A DNA stretch of 64,000 nt from Corallococcus macrosporus. Lineage in GTDB: Bacteria > Myxococcota > Myxococcia > Myxococcales > Myxococcaceae. The first letter of the stretch is position 1. Each line of letters opens with the position of its first letter. The notes beneath the pieces were generated by a model. It was not told the DNA's origin, made no database searches, and worked only from the letters and a program-made list of their open reading frames with translations. Of the stretch, positions 40,865 through 50,070 are shown one piece after another. The position numbers and the translations under genes were made by a program. The stretch spans positions 434,001 through 498,000 of the forward strand of contig NZ_JAFIMU010000009.1 in the NCBI RefSeq assembly GCF_017302985.1, written 5' to 3'.

Positions 40865-42177
40865 GCGCGGACATGGACGAGGTGCTGGCGGAGGTGAAGG
40901 GCGGCAAGGTGTGGCCGCTGTACCTCCTGTGGGGCGAGGAGTTCCTGGTCCGCAAGGGCGCCGACGAGCTGGTGAAGACGCTGGTGCCGGACGCGGCCAT
41001 GGGGCTCAACCTCGTGGTGCTGGACGCGGCCTCCCCGCGCGAGGTGGCGCAGGAGCTGGCCACGATGCCGCTGTTCCCCGGGCGCAAGGTGGTGCTGGTG
41101 CGCGACCCGGAGTTCCTCGCGCCCAAGAAGGGCAAGGGCGACGCGCTGGCCAAGGCGCGCGACGCGTGGAAGGCGGGCAAGCGCAAGGAGGGCGCCCGGC
41201 GGCTGCTGGCGCTGGCGGGCCGCGCGGGCTGGGGCGTGGATCAGCTGGACCCCCGCACGCCCGGCGCACCCACGGTGGAGCAGTGGAAGGACGAGCTGAA
41301 CGTGGACCTGGCGGAGGCCGACCTGGCCTTCCTCCAGGAGGCGGCGGCCTTCTGCCGGGACGAGCGCATCAGCGCGCCGGAAGGGGACGCGTCCGCGCTG
41401 CTGGAGCTGCTCCAGAAGGGCGTGCCGCCGGGACACGCGCTGGTGCTGGCGGCCACGGACGTGGACTCGCGCAGCCCGCTGCTCAAGTTCGCGCAGGACA
41501 AGGGCCGCCTCTTCGAGCGCAAGGTGGCCGCGCGCCACAAGGACCTGGACCTCAGCGAGATCGCCAAGGAGTTCCTCGTCCCCTTCAAGAAGAAGCTGGG
41601 GCCGGGCGCGCTGGAGGGACTGAAGGAGCGCATCGGCGGCAACATCCGGCTGCTCCAGTCGGAGCTGGAGAAGCTGGCCGTGTACTCGGAGGGGCCCACC
41701 ATCGAGGCCCAGCACGTGGCGCTGCTGGTGCACCACGCGCGCGAGGAGGAGTTCTTCGAGCTGACGGAGGCGCTCCAGAAGCGCGAGCTGCGAGACGCGC
41801 TCTCCTACGCCGAGGACGCGATGGGGCAGGGCACGCACGCGCTGCAGTTGCTGGGCGCGGTGGCGTCCATCGTCCGCTCGCTGCTGGAGAACCACGCCTG
41901 GCTGGAGAAGTACGCCGGAGGCCAGCCCCCGCGCACCGGCCGTGACGTGGAGGCGCGCATCCTCCCGAAGCTGGAGCTGGAGCTGAAGGGCACCAAGCGC
42001 AAGCTGCCCAACGCATGGGCGCTCGCGTTCGGCATGCAGGCCGCCGCGCGCTACGAGCGCCGCGAGCTGCTCAACGCCCTGGTGGCGTGCGCGGACGCGG
42101 ACCTGGCCCTGAAGTCCTCCGCCAGCGGGAAGCTCGTCATCGAACGGCTGTTGTGGACGGTGTGCACCCGCGCCTGA
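40861..42177 (+). CDS. holA: DNA polymerase III delta subunit
   Basis: This 438-residue clamp-loader delta subunit has YLLWGEEFLVRKGADEL at the start, VVLVRDPEFL, and a C-terminal helical collar (about 330-430). Typical delta subunits have about 340 residues. The excess sits near 85-180, a Lys/Ala/Leu-rich insert (KAGKRKEGARRLL) that may be specific to myxobacteria. The sensor and P-loop motifs are absent, as is normal for delta. ATGA overlap with holB shows co-translation. Confidence 0.8.
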   Translation: MSADMDEVLAEVKGGKVWPLYLLWGEEFLVRKGADELVKTLVPDAAMGLNLVVLDAASPREVAQELATMPLFPGRKVVLVRDPEFLAPKKGKGDALAKARDAWKAGKRKEGARRLLALAGRAGWGVDQLDPRTPGAPTVEQWKDELNVDLAEADLAFLQEAAAFCRDERISAPEGDASALLELLQKGVPPGHALVLAATDVDSRSPLLKFAQDKGRLFERKVAARHKDLDLSEIAKEFLVPFKKKLGPGALEGLKERIGGNIRLLQSELEKLAVYSEGPTIEAQHVALLVHHAREEEFFELTEALQKRELRDALSYAEDAMGQGTHALQLLGAVASIVRSLLENHAWLEKYAGGQPPRTGRDVEARILPKLELELKGTKRKLPNAWALAFGMQAAARYERRELLNALVACADADLALKSSASGKLVIERLLWTVCTRA

Positions 42178-42202
42178 AGAGGCCCGGGCTGAAGGAGCCG
42201 CC

Positions 42203-42652
42203 ATGGCGGACAAGCGACGCTTCGACCTCTTCGCGGACCTGCTCGTCACGCGCTTTCCCCAGGCCCAACGCGTCTATGACGTCGCTGGCGGGATGGGGAA
42301 GCTGAACGAGTCCCTCACCCAGCGCGGGCGCACCGTCACCACCTTCGACCTGCGCCACAAGCACCTGCCCGTGCGCTACGCCCAGCGGCCCTTCACGCTG
42401 GAGGAGCCGTGCGAGGCGGAGCTCGTCGTGGGCATGCACCCGGACGGCGCCACGCGGATCATCATCGAGTACGCCGCGCGCCACGGGCTGGGCTTCGCCG
42501 TCGTCCCTTGCTGCTCCGACAATGGGATGCCCTACAAACCGTGGATGCGGCACCTGGCCGACGTGGCCCGCGACGCCGGCTTCACCACGGTGGAGGAAGC
42601 CGAGCTCCCCATGGACGGCCGCGCGCGGGTGCTGCTCGGCGTGTGGCGCTGA
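42203..42652 (+). CDS. Small methyltransferase-fold protein
   Basis: This 149-residue protein has a Rossmann-type start, RVYDVAGGMGKLNESL, resembling the glycine-rich motif I of class I SAM methyltransferases, and a GMHPDGATRIIIEYA motif. It is too short for a full methyltransferase (usual 200-plus) and has no NPPY/DPP-type catalytic motif. I would call it a conserved methyltransferase-like protein of unknown function. It follows holA by 25 bases and could be cotranscribed. Confidence 0.6.
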   Translation: MADKRRFDLFADLLVTRFPQAQRVYDVAGGMGKLNESLTQRGRTVTTFDLRHKHLPVRYAQRPFTLEEPCEAELVVGMHPDGATRIIIEYAARHGLGFAVVPCCSDNGMPYKPWMRHLADVARDAGFTTVEEAELPMDGRARVLLGVWR

Positions 42653-42918
42653 CGCACGCCGCGCGAATTCGCGGTCTTGTTTTGCTCACCAAGAAAAAGC
42701 CGCCAACCTGGGATTGCCTGAATAGAGGACACACCCGGCGTAAACTGTCACCGTTCAGGACAGGGGCCCGCGAGCGACGGAATCCCCAGTCAGAACGGGT
42801 GCTTGTGCCAGACGTGTAACGACAGCTTCCACATTACAGAAGATGAACTGGGCGCTGATGTGCCAGCCGCTTTTCTGCGGGTTCCATTACTACAAGGTAT
42901 TTCGCGGGCTTAATGAGT

Positions 42919-42933
42919 TGGCCTGAAGAATGC
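42919..42933 (+). promoter_or_regulatory. Sigma-54-like promoter for the M4 protease
   Basis: TGGCCTGAAGAATGC has the -24 GG (42920-42921) and -12 GC (42932-42933) exactly ten bases apart, with TGGC intact and TTGC changed to ATGC. The start would be near 42945, downstream of the ATG at 42930, which favours the TTG start at 42990. No enhancer-binding protein gene is adjacent. Confidence 0.4.
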
Positions 42934-42976
42934 TGAAAGGAGCGCTGCCCCGGCGACCACCCCCTTTGCGCCGGGC

Positions 42977-42982
42977 AGGAGG
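42977..42982 (+). promoter_or_regulatory. Ribosome-binding site deciding the protease start
   Basis: AGGAGG lies seven bases upstream of TTG 42990, an ideal distance. The ATG at 42930 has no comparable site. This decides for a TTG start and removes the basic N-terminal extension. Confidence 0.6.
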
Positions 42983-42989
42983 CAGTACC

Positions 42990-44888
42990 TTGGTTCGCAC
43001 CCGTTTCGTTTCAGCCCTGCTGGCCTTCCCCCTCGTCGCTTGCGGCGTCGGTGAGATGGACTCCAACACGCAGGACGGTCAGCAGAAGCCGGATGAAGTC
43101 GCCGAAGTGCAGAACGCCCTGAGCGTGATTCCGGGCGCCCAGATTGTCGGCAGCAACGAGGATGGGACGCCGCACACCATCCAGGGCCGCCTGGGCCAGG
43201 CGGATCGTCCCCTGACGGGCTTCGCCGCCGCGGACGTGCACACGGCCATCGCCGGGTCGCTGCCCTCCATCGCCTCGCTGTTCCGCCTGAGCGCCTCGGA
43301 CCTCCAGGTCCGCCGCATCTCCGTGGACGAGCAGGGCACGTCGCACATCCGCTACGCGCAGACGCTGAACGGTCTGCCGGTGGTGGGCGAGGAACTGGTG
43401 GTGCACGTGGACCGCTCCGGCGCCATCTATGGCGCGAACGGCTCCGCCCGCTCCGGTGGCTCCCTGTCCGCGCGTCCGGTGGTCGCCGCGGAGGCGGCCA
43501 AGACGGCGGCGCTGCGCGACACGCAGGGCACGCGCCTGGCCGCGGACGGCGCGCGCCTGGTGTACGTGAAGTCCGAGCAGGACGGGCGCCTGCACCTGGC
43601 CTACGAGGTGAAGGTCACGGGCGAGAGCTCGCTCATGCCGCTGCGCGACCGCGTCTATGTGGACGCGAACACCGGCGCCACGCTGCTGCGCGTGCCGGAG
43701 ATCCACACGGCGCTCAACCGCAAGGTCTACAGCGCGAACAACGGCACCAGCACCCCGGGCACGCTCAAGCGCAGCGAGGGCGGCGCGGCCACCGGTGACT
43801 CGCACGTCGACACCAACTACAACATGCTGGGCTACACCTACGACTGTTACAAGGTGCTGTTCAACCGCGACTCGCTGAACAACGCGGGCACGGCGCTCAT
43901 CAGCACGGTGCACTACAGCACCAACTACGTGAACGCCTACTGGGACGGCACCCAGATGGTGTACGGCGACGGCGACGGCGTGAACTCCATCGAGCTGGGC
44001 AAGGACGCGGACGTCACCGTCCACGAGCTGACCCACGCGGTGACGGAGAACGAGTCCAACCTCACGTACTCCGGTCAGTCCGGCGGCCTCAACGAGGCGA
44101 TGTCCGACACCTTCGGCGCCATCTGCGAGAGCCGCGTCAACAGCTGGAGCACCGCGGCGGCCATCTGGATGGTGGGCGAGGACGTCTGGACGCCGGGCAC
44201 GGCGAACGACGCCCTGCGCTACATGGACGACCCGGCGAAGGACGGCGTGTCCAAGGACTGGGCGGCCAACGTCACGTCCAGCACGGACGTGCACTACAGC
44301 TCCGGCGTGCCGAACCTGGCGTTCGCGCTGCTCTCCAAGGGTGGCGTGCACCCGCGCGGCCGCAGCACCATCAACGTGCCGGCCATCGGCGTCGAGAAGG
44401 CCGCCCGCATCTGGTACTACGCCAACACCAACCTCTTCACGGCGAGCACCACGTTCGCGCAGGCGAAGACCTGGACCGTCCAGGCCGCCGCGGCGCTGGG
44501 CTATGACGCCGCCACGCAAGCTGCCGTGACGGCCGCCTGGGAAGCGGTGGGCGTGGGTGGCACGACCCAGCCGACCACCTGCATCGCGCTGACCAACGGC
44601 GTCGCGAAGACGGGCCTGTCCGGCGCGACCAGCTCCAACACGATGTACTGCATCGACCTGCCGGCCGCGAAGGCGTCCAGCTACGTCATGAGCGGCGGCA
44701 CGGGCGACGCGGACATGTACATCAAGTTCGGTTCCGCCCCGACGACCTCGTCCTACGACTGCCGTCCGTACCTGTCCGGCAACAACGAGTCGTGCAGCGC
44801 GGCGGCGAAGACCGCGTCGGGCAAGATGTACATCATGCTGCGCGGCTACTCCTCGTACAGCGGCGTGTCCCTCAAGGCCACGTACTAG
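42990..44888 (+). CDS. Secreted M4 (thermolysin-type) metalloprotease with PPC domain
   Basis: The 632-residue lipoprotein-like preproprotein starts at TTG 42990 with signal LVACG (lipobox LxAC). A propeptide (FTP/PepSY, about 50-240) follows, then a zinc metallopeptidase with HELTHAVTENES (His345, His349) and the third ligand in GGLNEAMSD (Glu369). The C-terminus (about 535-632) is a PPC-type beta domain with Cys pairs. Thermolysin-type proteases act on extracellular proteins, suiting a predatory bacterium. It should be secreted or cell-surface, and auto-processed. The signal peptide is the reason I prefer the shorter start. Confidence 0.88.
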   Translation: MVRTRFVSALLAFPLVACGVGEMDSNTQDGQQKPDEVAEVQNALSVIPGAQIVGSNEDGTPHTIQGRLGQADRPLTGFAAADVHTAIAGSLPSIASLFRLSASDLQVRRISVDEQGTSHIRYAQTLNGLPVVGEELVVHVDRSGAIYGANGSARSGGSLSARPVVAAEAAKTAALRDTQGTRLAADGARLVYVKSEQDGRLHLAYEVKVTGESSLMPLRDRVYVDANTGATLLRVPEIHTALNRKVYSANNGTSTPGTLKRSEGGAATGDSHVDTNYNMLGYTYDCYKVLFNRDSLNNAGTALISTVHYSTNYVNAYWDGTQMVYGDGDGVNSIELGKDADVTVHELTHAVTENESNLTYSGQSGGLNEAMSDTFGAICESRVNSWSTAAAIWMVGEDVWTPGTANDALRYMDDPAKDGVSKDWAANVTSSTDVHYSSGVPNLAFALLSKGGVHPRGRSTINVPAIGVEKAARIWYYANTNLFTASTTFAQAKTWTVQAAAALGYDAATQAAVTAAWEAVGVGGTTQPTTCIALTNGVAKTGLSGATSSNTMYCIDLPAAKASSYVMSGGTGDADMYIKFGSAPTTSSYDCRPYLSGNNESCSAAAKTASGKMYIMLRGYSSYSGVSLKATY

Positions 44889-44941
44889 TCCCTCGCGCGG
44901 GTCCGGCGTGAGTCCACGCCGGGCCTCGTGAAGGTCACCTT

Positions 44942-44980
44942 CCGCCTCCGGGGCTCCTGTCCCGGGGGCGGTCGTGTTTT
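44942..44980 (+). terminator. Terminator of the M4 protease gene
   Basis: CCGCCTCCGGG (44942-44952) and CCCGGGGGCGG (44961-44971) form an 11-bp stem with one G-U and an 8-base loop, followed by TCGTGTTTT. A second 8-bp hairpin, CCGGCGTG-AGTC-CACGCCGG, lies at 44903-44922, about 15 bases after the stop codon. The first is the better terminator. Confidence 0.6.
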
Positions 44981-45078
44981 GTGGGCGTGCCTCGGGAGCC
45001 AGGCGGCCGGGCGGGCCGAGGGGACCGGCCGCACGGGAACGGGGTAGGGTGCCTCCGACTTCGCGCACGGGAGGACGC

Positions 45079-45966
45079 ATGGGGCGGCGGCTGGGGTGGG
45101 TGTTGCTGGTGCTGGTGGCTTCAGGGGCGCTGTCGTGCCACCGGAGCACGCGGGCTTCACGCACCTGCGTGGTGTTGTCGGTGGGCGGCACCAAGGGGCT
45201 CGCGCACCTGGGCGCGCTGGATGCGCTGGTGGCCCGGGGCGTCCCCATCGACTGCGTGGTGGGCAACAGCATGGGCGCGGTGGTGGGCGGCCTCTATGCG
45301 TCCGCGCCCGGGGACAACCTGCGCCAGCGCTACCGGGCCTTCTTCGCGGCCTATGAAGACGAGACGCGCAAGACGACCGCGGCGCGCGGCGCGGTGGGCG
45401 CGGCCGTGGGCCTGCTGGCGGTGCTGCTCTCGGGCGGCGCGCTGGGGCCGGCCGTGGCGGCGGGAGCGCTGGGCGCGGCGAGCGGCGCGGCGTCCGTGCC
45501 GAGCTTGAGCCACGAGCGCTTCACCCACGTGCTGGAGCGCTTCTACGGGGGCGCGCGGGTGGAGGACCTGCCCGTGCCCTTCGTCACCTTCCACCAGGCG
45601 CCCCTGGACGGCGGCATCCGGCTGGTGACCGTGACGCGCGGCCCGCTGTCGGAGGCCGTCGCCGCGAGCGCCGCCAACCCGCTCCTGTTCGAGGACGCAT
45701 CGCTGGAGCGCATCGATCCGGGCGCGGACCGCGTGTCCGCCACGCCCGTCCATGACGCGTGTCAGCTGTTCCCGGGCGCAAGGCTCATCGCCATCAACGT
45801 CACGGGCGAGCCGGCCTTTTACCGCTCCGACCTGGGCTGCGACGTGCGGGAGGTCCGCGTGGACGTGGCCATGCCCCCGCCAGAGGCCTTCACCGGGAGG
45901 GGCCCCGCCTTCGAGGCCACCTACGACGCGGGCCACGACGCGGTGATGCGGGCGCGGCTGGACTGA
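45079..45966 (+). CDS. Patatin-like phospholipase lipoprotein
   Basis: This 295-residue protein has a lipoprotein signal (ASGALSC). The patatin layout is visible: oxyanion loop SVGGTKGLAHLGAL, the nucleophile Ser in VVGNSMGAVVGGLYA, and a catalytic Asp in IDPGADRVSATPV where DGG is usual. Expected activity: phospholipase A on membranes, anchored in the envelope. A central Gly/Ala-rich segment (about 110-140) may be a membrane-touching loop. GGGAGGACGC precedes ATG 45079. Confidence 0.78.
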   Translation: MGRRLGWVLLVLVASGALSCHRSTRASRTCVVLSVGGTKGLAHLGALDALVARGVPIDCVVGNSMGAVVGGLYASAPGDNLRQRYRAFFAAYEDETRKTTAARGAVGAAVGLLAVLLSGGALGPAVAAGALGAASGAASVPSLSHERFTHVLERFYGGARVEDLPVPFVTFHQAPLDGGIRLVTVTRGPLSEAVAASAANPLLFEDASLERIDPGADRVSATPVHDACQLFPGARLIAINVTGEPAFYRSDLGCDVREVRVDVAMPPPEAFTGRGPAFEATYDAGHDAVMRARLD

Positions 45967-45980
45967 CGGATCAGGCCTCT

Positions 45981-46775
45981 TCAGGGCGCCGTGAGCAGGC
46001 CGGTGACGTCCCGCCAGCCGCCCTGACAGGGGGCGATGTCCGTGGCCAGGTAGTGCCCCACGCGGCCGGGCCCGAGCGCGACGATGGCGGACGAGCGCGT
46101 CCCGTAGCCCTCCGTGTGGATGCACAGGGCCTGGAGCTGCTGGAGGAAGTCCGCGGGCAGGTCGTTCTCCGCGAGCACCCCCGTCGCGGCCTCCCGGGGC
46201 GGCAGGGCATGGTCCGCCAGGGCGGCCTGGAGCCCCGTCACCAGCTCCGGCCACGGGCGCTTCGCCGCGCCTTCGGCCAGCGCGTGCGCCCGCCGCACCT
46301 TGGGCAGCGCCAGGTTGTCCAGGCTGTCGTTGGGGAGCACGTGGACGCCGGGCGGGACGTCCTCGTGCAGCAGGTGGGCGTGGCCGGGCCGCGCGTAGGC
46401 CACCCGCAGGGTTCGGGCGTCCCCGTAGAGCAGGTTGAAGGGCAGGAACTCCGGGGCGGGCAGGGTGCCGAGGTAGCGCTCGATGGCCTCCACCGAGCCC
46501 GCCTGCAGGGCCCGGAGCACCACCTCGCCCCGGGAGCGGGGGGCCAGGCCCAGGCTCCGGGCGCCGCGCTGGTTCGTCAGGGCCACGACGACTCCCTCGT
46601 GGGTGACCCCCATCCACGTGCCGCCGCGCTCCACGTCCTGGCCGCCCACCACGCGTGGGGACTCGGAGAGGACCTTCGGCCCGTGGGCCGGGCGCGCGTA
46701 CAGCTCATCCCGGTTGGCGGCGAGGACCAGCGGCCACTCGGGATGGACATTCCGGAGGATGAGCACGGTGCACAT
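45981..46775 (-). CDS. NRDE family (TANGO2-like) protein
   Basis: This 264-residue protein opens with MCTVLILRN and LVLAANRDELYARP, the NRDE signature that names the family. GGTWMGV follows. Eukaryotic relatives (TANGO2) are linked to lipid and haem handling, and bacterial members are uncharacterised. Cys2 could act as an N-terminal nucleophile. Convergent with the patatin gene, single gene. Confidence 0.85.
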   Translation of the reverse strand: MCTVLILRNVHPEWPLVLAANRDELYARPAHGPKVLSESPRVVGGQDVERGGTWMGVTHEGVVVALTNQRGARSLGLAPRSRGEVVLRALQAGSVEAIERYLGTLPAPEFLPFNLLYGDARTLRVAYARPGHAHLLHEDVPPGVHVLPNDSLDNLALPKVRRAHALAEGAAKRPWPELVTGLQAALADHALPPREAATGVLAENDLPADFLQQLQALCIHTEGYGTRSSAIVALGPGRVGHYLATDIAPCQGGWRDVTGLLTAP

Positions 46776-46885
46776 GGCGTCTGGTCGATAACATCCACCT
46801 TCGTGCCATGCACCTGCCTGGGTGCATGTTCGCGATGACCTCGTTCCCCCGAGCGGTTATGGTCCGCCGCCCTCAGGAGAGTCCC

Positions 46886-49015
46886 ATGGCGGAGAGAATC
46901 CTCGTCACCAGCGCCCTTCCGTACGCGAACGGCGCCGTCCACCTCGGCCACGCCGTCGAGTACATCCAGACGGACATCTACGTCCGCTTCCTGCGCTCGT
47001 GCGGCCAGGACGTCGTCTACTTCTGCGCGGACGACACCCACGGCACGCCCATTGAAATCAACGCCGCGAAGCAGGGCATCCCGCCGGAGCAGTTCGTCGC
47101 GCGCTTCCACGACGAGCACCAGCGCGACTTCCGCGACCTGGACGTCCGCTTCGACTACTTCCACTCCACCAACTCGCCGGAGAACCGCCACTACGCGGAG
47201 CTCATCTACGGGCGCTTGAAGGACGCGGGCGACATCGACCGCCGCGACATCGAGCAGACCTACTGCGAGAAGGACAAGCGCTTCCTGCCGGACCGCTTCA
47301 TCCGCGGCACCTGTCCCAACTGCAAGTCGGCGGATCAGTACGGCGACGCGTGTGAGAAGTGCGGCAAGACGTACAACCCCACGGACCTCATCGAGCCGAA
47401 GTGCGCGCTGTGCGGCACTCCGCCGGTGCGCCGCAACTCCGTGCACCTGTTCTTCAAGCTGTCGCGCCACGCGGACTTCCTCCAGGAAGTGCTCAAGCGC
47501 CCCGGCTTCATCCACCCCGGCCTCGCCGCCCAGCTCCAGGGCTTCTTCGAGAAGGGCCTGGCGGACTGGGACATCAGCCGTGACGGCCCGTACTTCGGCT
47601 TCGCCATTCCGGGTGAGACGGACAAGTTCTTCTACGTCTGGCTGGACGCGCCCATCGGGTACATCGCCACGACAGAGAAGTGGGCCAAGGAGTCCGGCCG
47701 CTTCCCGGACGCGCTCGCGTACTGGGGCAAGGACGCGCCCACGCGCATCGTCCACTTCATCGGCAAGGACATCGTCTACTTCCACGCGCTGTTCTGGCCC
47801 GCGGTGCTGAACGTCGCGGGGTTCCACATCCCCAGCGAGATCAAGGTCCACGGGCACCTGACGGTGAACGGGGAGAAGATGAGCAAGAGCCGCGGCACCA
47901 TGGTGGCCGCGCGTGACTACCTGGACCTCCTGGACCCCAGCTACCTGCGCTACTTCTACGCGGCCAACCTGGGCGCGGGCGTGGAGGACCTGGACCTCAA
48001 CCTCAAGGACTTCCGCCTGCGGGTGAACGGCGAGCTCGTCAACAACGTGGGCAACCTGGCCAACCGCGCGCTGTCGCTCCTGGCCGGGCCGCTGGAGAAG
48101 AAGCTCGCGCCGGGCCGCGCGGAAGGGGCGGGGCGCAAGCTGGTGGAGGACGCGCTGGCGCGCGTGCCGGAGGTGCGCGAGGCGTTCGAGAAGCTGGAGT
48201 ACCGCAACGCCATCAAGGTCATCACGGAGATCGCCTCCACCGCGAACGCGTTCCTGCAGACGGCCGCGCCGTGGGCGCTGGTGAAGAAGGACGTGGAGGC
48301 CGCGCGCGCGGACCTGTCGGACGCGGCGGACGTGGCCTACCTGGTGGGCGCGCTGCTGGCGCCGGTGACGCCGCGCGTGTCGGAGAAGCTGTTCGCGCAG
48401 CTGGGGGCGGAGCCGCTGACGTTCCAGGCGCTGGCCACCGCGAAGTACCCGCTGCTGGACCGCACCCGTCCGCTGGGCACGCCGGAGCCGCTGCTGCCCC
48501 GGCTGGAGGAGGAGCGCGTCAACGCCATCATCAAGGTCCCCGCGGGGACGCCGGCCGCCGAGCCCGCGAAGGCCGGTGGCAAGGACAAGAAGACGGAGAA
48601 GAAGCCCGTGGAAGCGAAGACTCCCGAAGCGGCACCCACGACGCAGGCCTCCCCTGGCGCGGGGGCGGCGGAAGGCGCGCCCGCGGCCGACATCGAGTAC
48701 GCGGACTTCGCCAAGGTGGTGCTGAAGGCGGGGCGCATCGTGGCCGCGGAGAAGGTGAAGAACGCGGACAAGCTGCTCAAGCTGGACGTGGACCTGGGCG
48801 AGGGCACGCCGCGCACCATCGTGTCCGGCATCGCGGAGGCGTACCCGGCTCCGGAGGCGCTGGCGGGCCGGCGCGTGGTGGTGGTGGCGAACCTCAAGCC
48901 GCGCAAGCTCAAGGGCATCGAGTCGCGCGGCATGCTCCTGACGGCGGGCTCGGGTGGCAAGGACCTGTCCCTGCTGGAGCCGGGCGACGTGCCGCCCGGC
49001 GCCGACGTGAAGTAG
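46886..49015 (+). CDS. metG: Methionyl-tRNA synthetase
   Basis: This 709-residue class I synthetase has the HIGH motif as AVHLGHA and KMSKS in GEKMSKSRGT. A zinc-knuckle set of cysteines (CPNCKSADQYGDACEKCG and CALCG) is visible. A Lys/Ala-rich linker joins a C-terminal tRNA-binding OB domain (about 610-705, IEYADFAKVVLKAGRIV). It charges initiator and elongator tRNA-Met. ATG 46886 has AGGAGAGTCCC upstream. Confidence 0.93.
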   Translation: MAERILVTSALPYANGAVHLGHAVEYIQTDIYVRFLRSCGQDVVYFCADDTHGTPIEINAAKQGIPPEQFVARFHDEHQRDFRDLDVRFDYFHSTNSPENRHYAELIYGRLKDAGDIDRRDIEQTYCEKDKRFLPDRFIRGTCPNCKSADQYGDACEKCGKTYNPTDLIEPKCALCGTPPVRRNSVHLFFKLSRHADFLQEVLKRPGFIHPGLAAQLQGFFEKGLADWDISRDGPYFGFAIPGETDKFFYVWLDAPIGYIATTEKWAKESGRFPDALAYWGKDAPTRIVHFIGKDIVYFHALFWPAVLNVAGFHIPSEIKVHGHLTVNGEKMSKSRGTMVAARDYLDLLDPSYLRYFYAANLGAGVEDLDLNLKDFRLRVNGELVNNVGNLANRALSLLAGPLEKKLAPGRAEGAGRKLVEDALARVPEVREAFEKLEYRNAIKVITEIASTANAFLQTAAPWALVKKDVEAARADLSDAADVAYLVGALLAPVTPRVSEKLFAQLGAEPLTFQALATAKYPLLDRTRPLGTPEPLLPRLEEERVNAIIKVPAGTPAAEPAKAGGKDKKTEKKPVEAKTPEAAPTTQASPGAGAAEGAPAADIEYADFAKVVLKAGRIVAAEKVKNADKLLKLDVDLGEGTPRTIVSGIAEAYPAPEALAGRRVVVVANLKPRKLKGIESRGMLLTAGSGGKDLSLLEPGDVPPGADVK

Positions 49016-49079
49016 CGCCAGACTCAATGTCTGGCGGTGGCATCAAGGACACGCCGGGTGGCACTGCCGCCACCCGGCG
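49016..49079 (+). promoter_or_regulatory. Two stacked hairpins between metG and the HEAT gene
   Basis: CGCCAGAC-TCAAT-GTCTGGCG (49016-49036) is a perfect 8-bp hairpin right after the metG stop. CGCCGGGTGGC-ACTGCC-GCCACCCGGCG (49052-49079) is a perfect 11-bp hairpin. The second ends 16 bases before the HEAT gene start and abuts its ribosome-binding site. Neither has a U-run. They may stop transcription, stabilise the metG mRNA end, or set translation of the next gene. Confidence 0.5.
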
Positions 49080-49095
49080 AGCGAGGTGACGAGAC

Positions 49096-50070
49096 GTGGC
49101 GGACTGGCGAGCCGAGCGGGACCGCGCCCTGTTGACCCTGGAGCGTGAGAAGCGTCCGGCGAGCCGGGCGGAGGCGGCGGACCTGCTGTTCCAGCTGGCC
49201 TCCGAGGAGTCCGCGCACGCCGAGGAGTTCGCGGACGTGCTGGTGCGCCTGCTCGGGGACGCGCAGCCGGAGGTGCGCCGCTCGGGCGTGAGCCTCGCGT
49301 CCGTCATCCTGCCGCCGGAGCAGCTGCCGGACATGCTCCTGCCCCGGCTGCGCGACGAGGACACCCGCGTGCGCCTGGAGGCCACCGGGCGGCTGGCGGA
49401 CCTGGCGCTGCCGCACGCGCGCGGGGCCCTGGCCGGGATGCTGGAGGACCCGACCCCCGAGGTCCGCTTCGAGGCCGCGCGAGGCATCGCCTCCCTCAAG
49501 CACCCGGCGGGCCTGGACATCCTCGTGGCCGCGCTGGACGTGGACACGCTGCGCTTCCGGGCGCTGGGGGCGCTGGCGGAGCTGGAGGACGCGCGCGCGC
49601 TGCCGGCGGTGAAGCGCCTCTTCGGCAAGTGGCTGCTCCCCGCGTTCGACAAGACGCAGGCCGCGGGCGTGCTGCTGAAGCTGGGAGACCCGGAGGGCGC
49701 GGACTGGCTGATGCAGCGCACGCGCAAGAAGTGGAGCGCGGACCGGGCGCTCGCGGTGGAGCTGTGCGGCGAGCTGAAGGTCCCCGGCGCGCTGGAGCGG
49801 CTGAAGGACATCCTCGCGGACGCGAAGGACCCGTGCCGGGGCGCCGCCGCGCGCGGGCTGGGGCGGTTGGGGGATGCCCGGGCGCTGCCCTGGCTGCTCG
49901 CCGTGCTGGAGGACCGGAGCGCGCCGGAGGACGACCGGCTGGACGCGGCGGACGGCGTCTGGCGGCTGGGCGTGGCGGAGGGGGTGGAGCGCCTGCGCGC
50001 CGCCGTGCCCACCTTCGCCTCGGAAGAGGCACGCACGGAATTGGAAGAGCTGTTTCGGGAGAGCCCATGA
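49096..50070 (+). CDS. HEAT-repeat protein
   Basis: This 324-residue protein consists of about eight helical repeats with ARGIASLKHPAGLDILVAAL and ARALPAVKRL-like segments, typical of HEAT/PBS-lyase repeats, so it is a scaffold that binds another protein. It has no catalytic motif. Start is GTG 49096, with GAGGTGACGAGAC just upstream. It is coupled to tatD by an ATGA overlap. Confidence 0.75.
   Translation: MADWRAERDRALLTLEREKRPASRAEAADLLFQLASEESAHAEEFADVLVRLLGDAQPEVRRSGVSLASVILPPEQLPDMLLPRLRDEDTRVRLEATGRLADLALPHARGALAGMLEDPTPEVRFEAARGIASLKHPAGLDILVAALDVDTLRFRALGALAELEDARALPAVKRLFGKWLLPAFDKTQAAGVLLKLGDPEGADWLMQRTRKKWSADRALAVELCGELKVPGALERLKDILADAKDPCRGAAARGLGRLGDARALPWLLAVLEDRSAPEDDRLDAADGVWRLGVAEGVERLRAAVPTFASEEARTELEELFRESP

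Larger units (their letters stand above)
42653..42989. other. Intergenic region upstream of the M4 protease
   Basis: This stretch has lower GC than its surroundings. It holds a perfect 12-bp palindrome CGCGAATTCGCG (42662-42673) close to the preceding gene end and followed by TCTTGTTTTG. It also holds a TGTAA/TTACA inverted repeat around 42818-42841, a sigma-54-like promoter at 42919-42933, and the ribosome-binding site of the TTG start. I see no gene. The ATG at 42930 is in frame but lies inside the promoter candidate. Confidence 0.5.

Noticed and set aside
42662..42673. Perfect CGCGAATTCGCG palindrome as a terminator
   Set aside because: The stem would be only four base pairs around a four-base loop, and the U-run is interrupted. 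Kept only as a note in the intergenic entry.
46577..49027. 816-residue reverse frame antisense to metG
   Set aside because: Shadow of methionyl-tRNA synthetase; no motifs.
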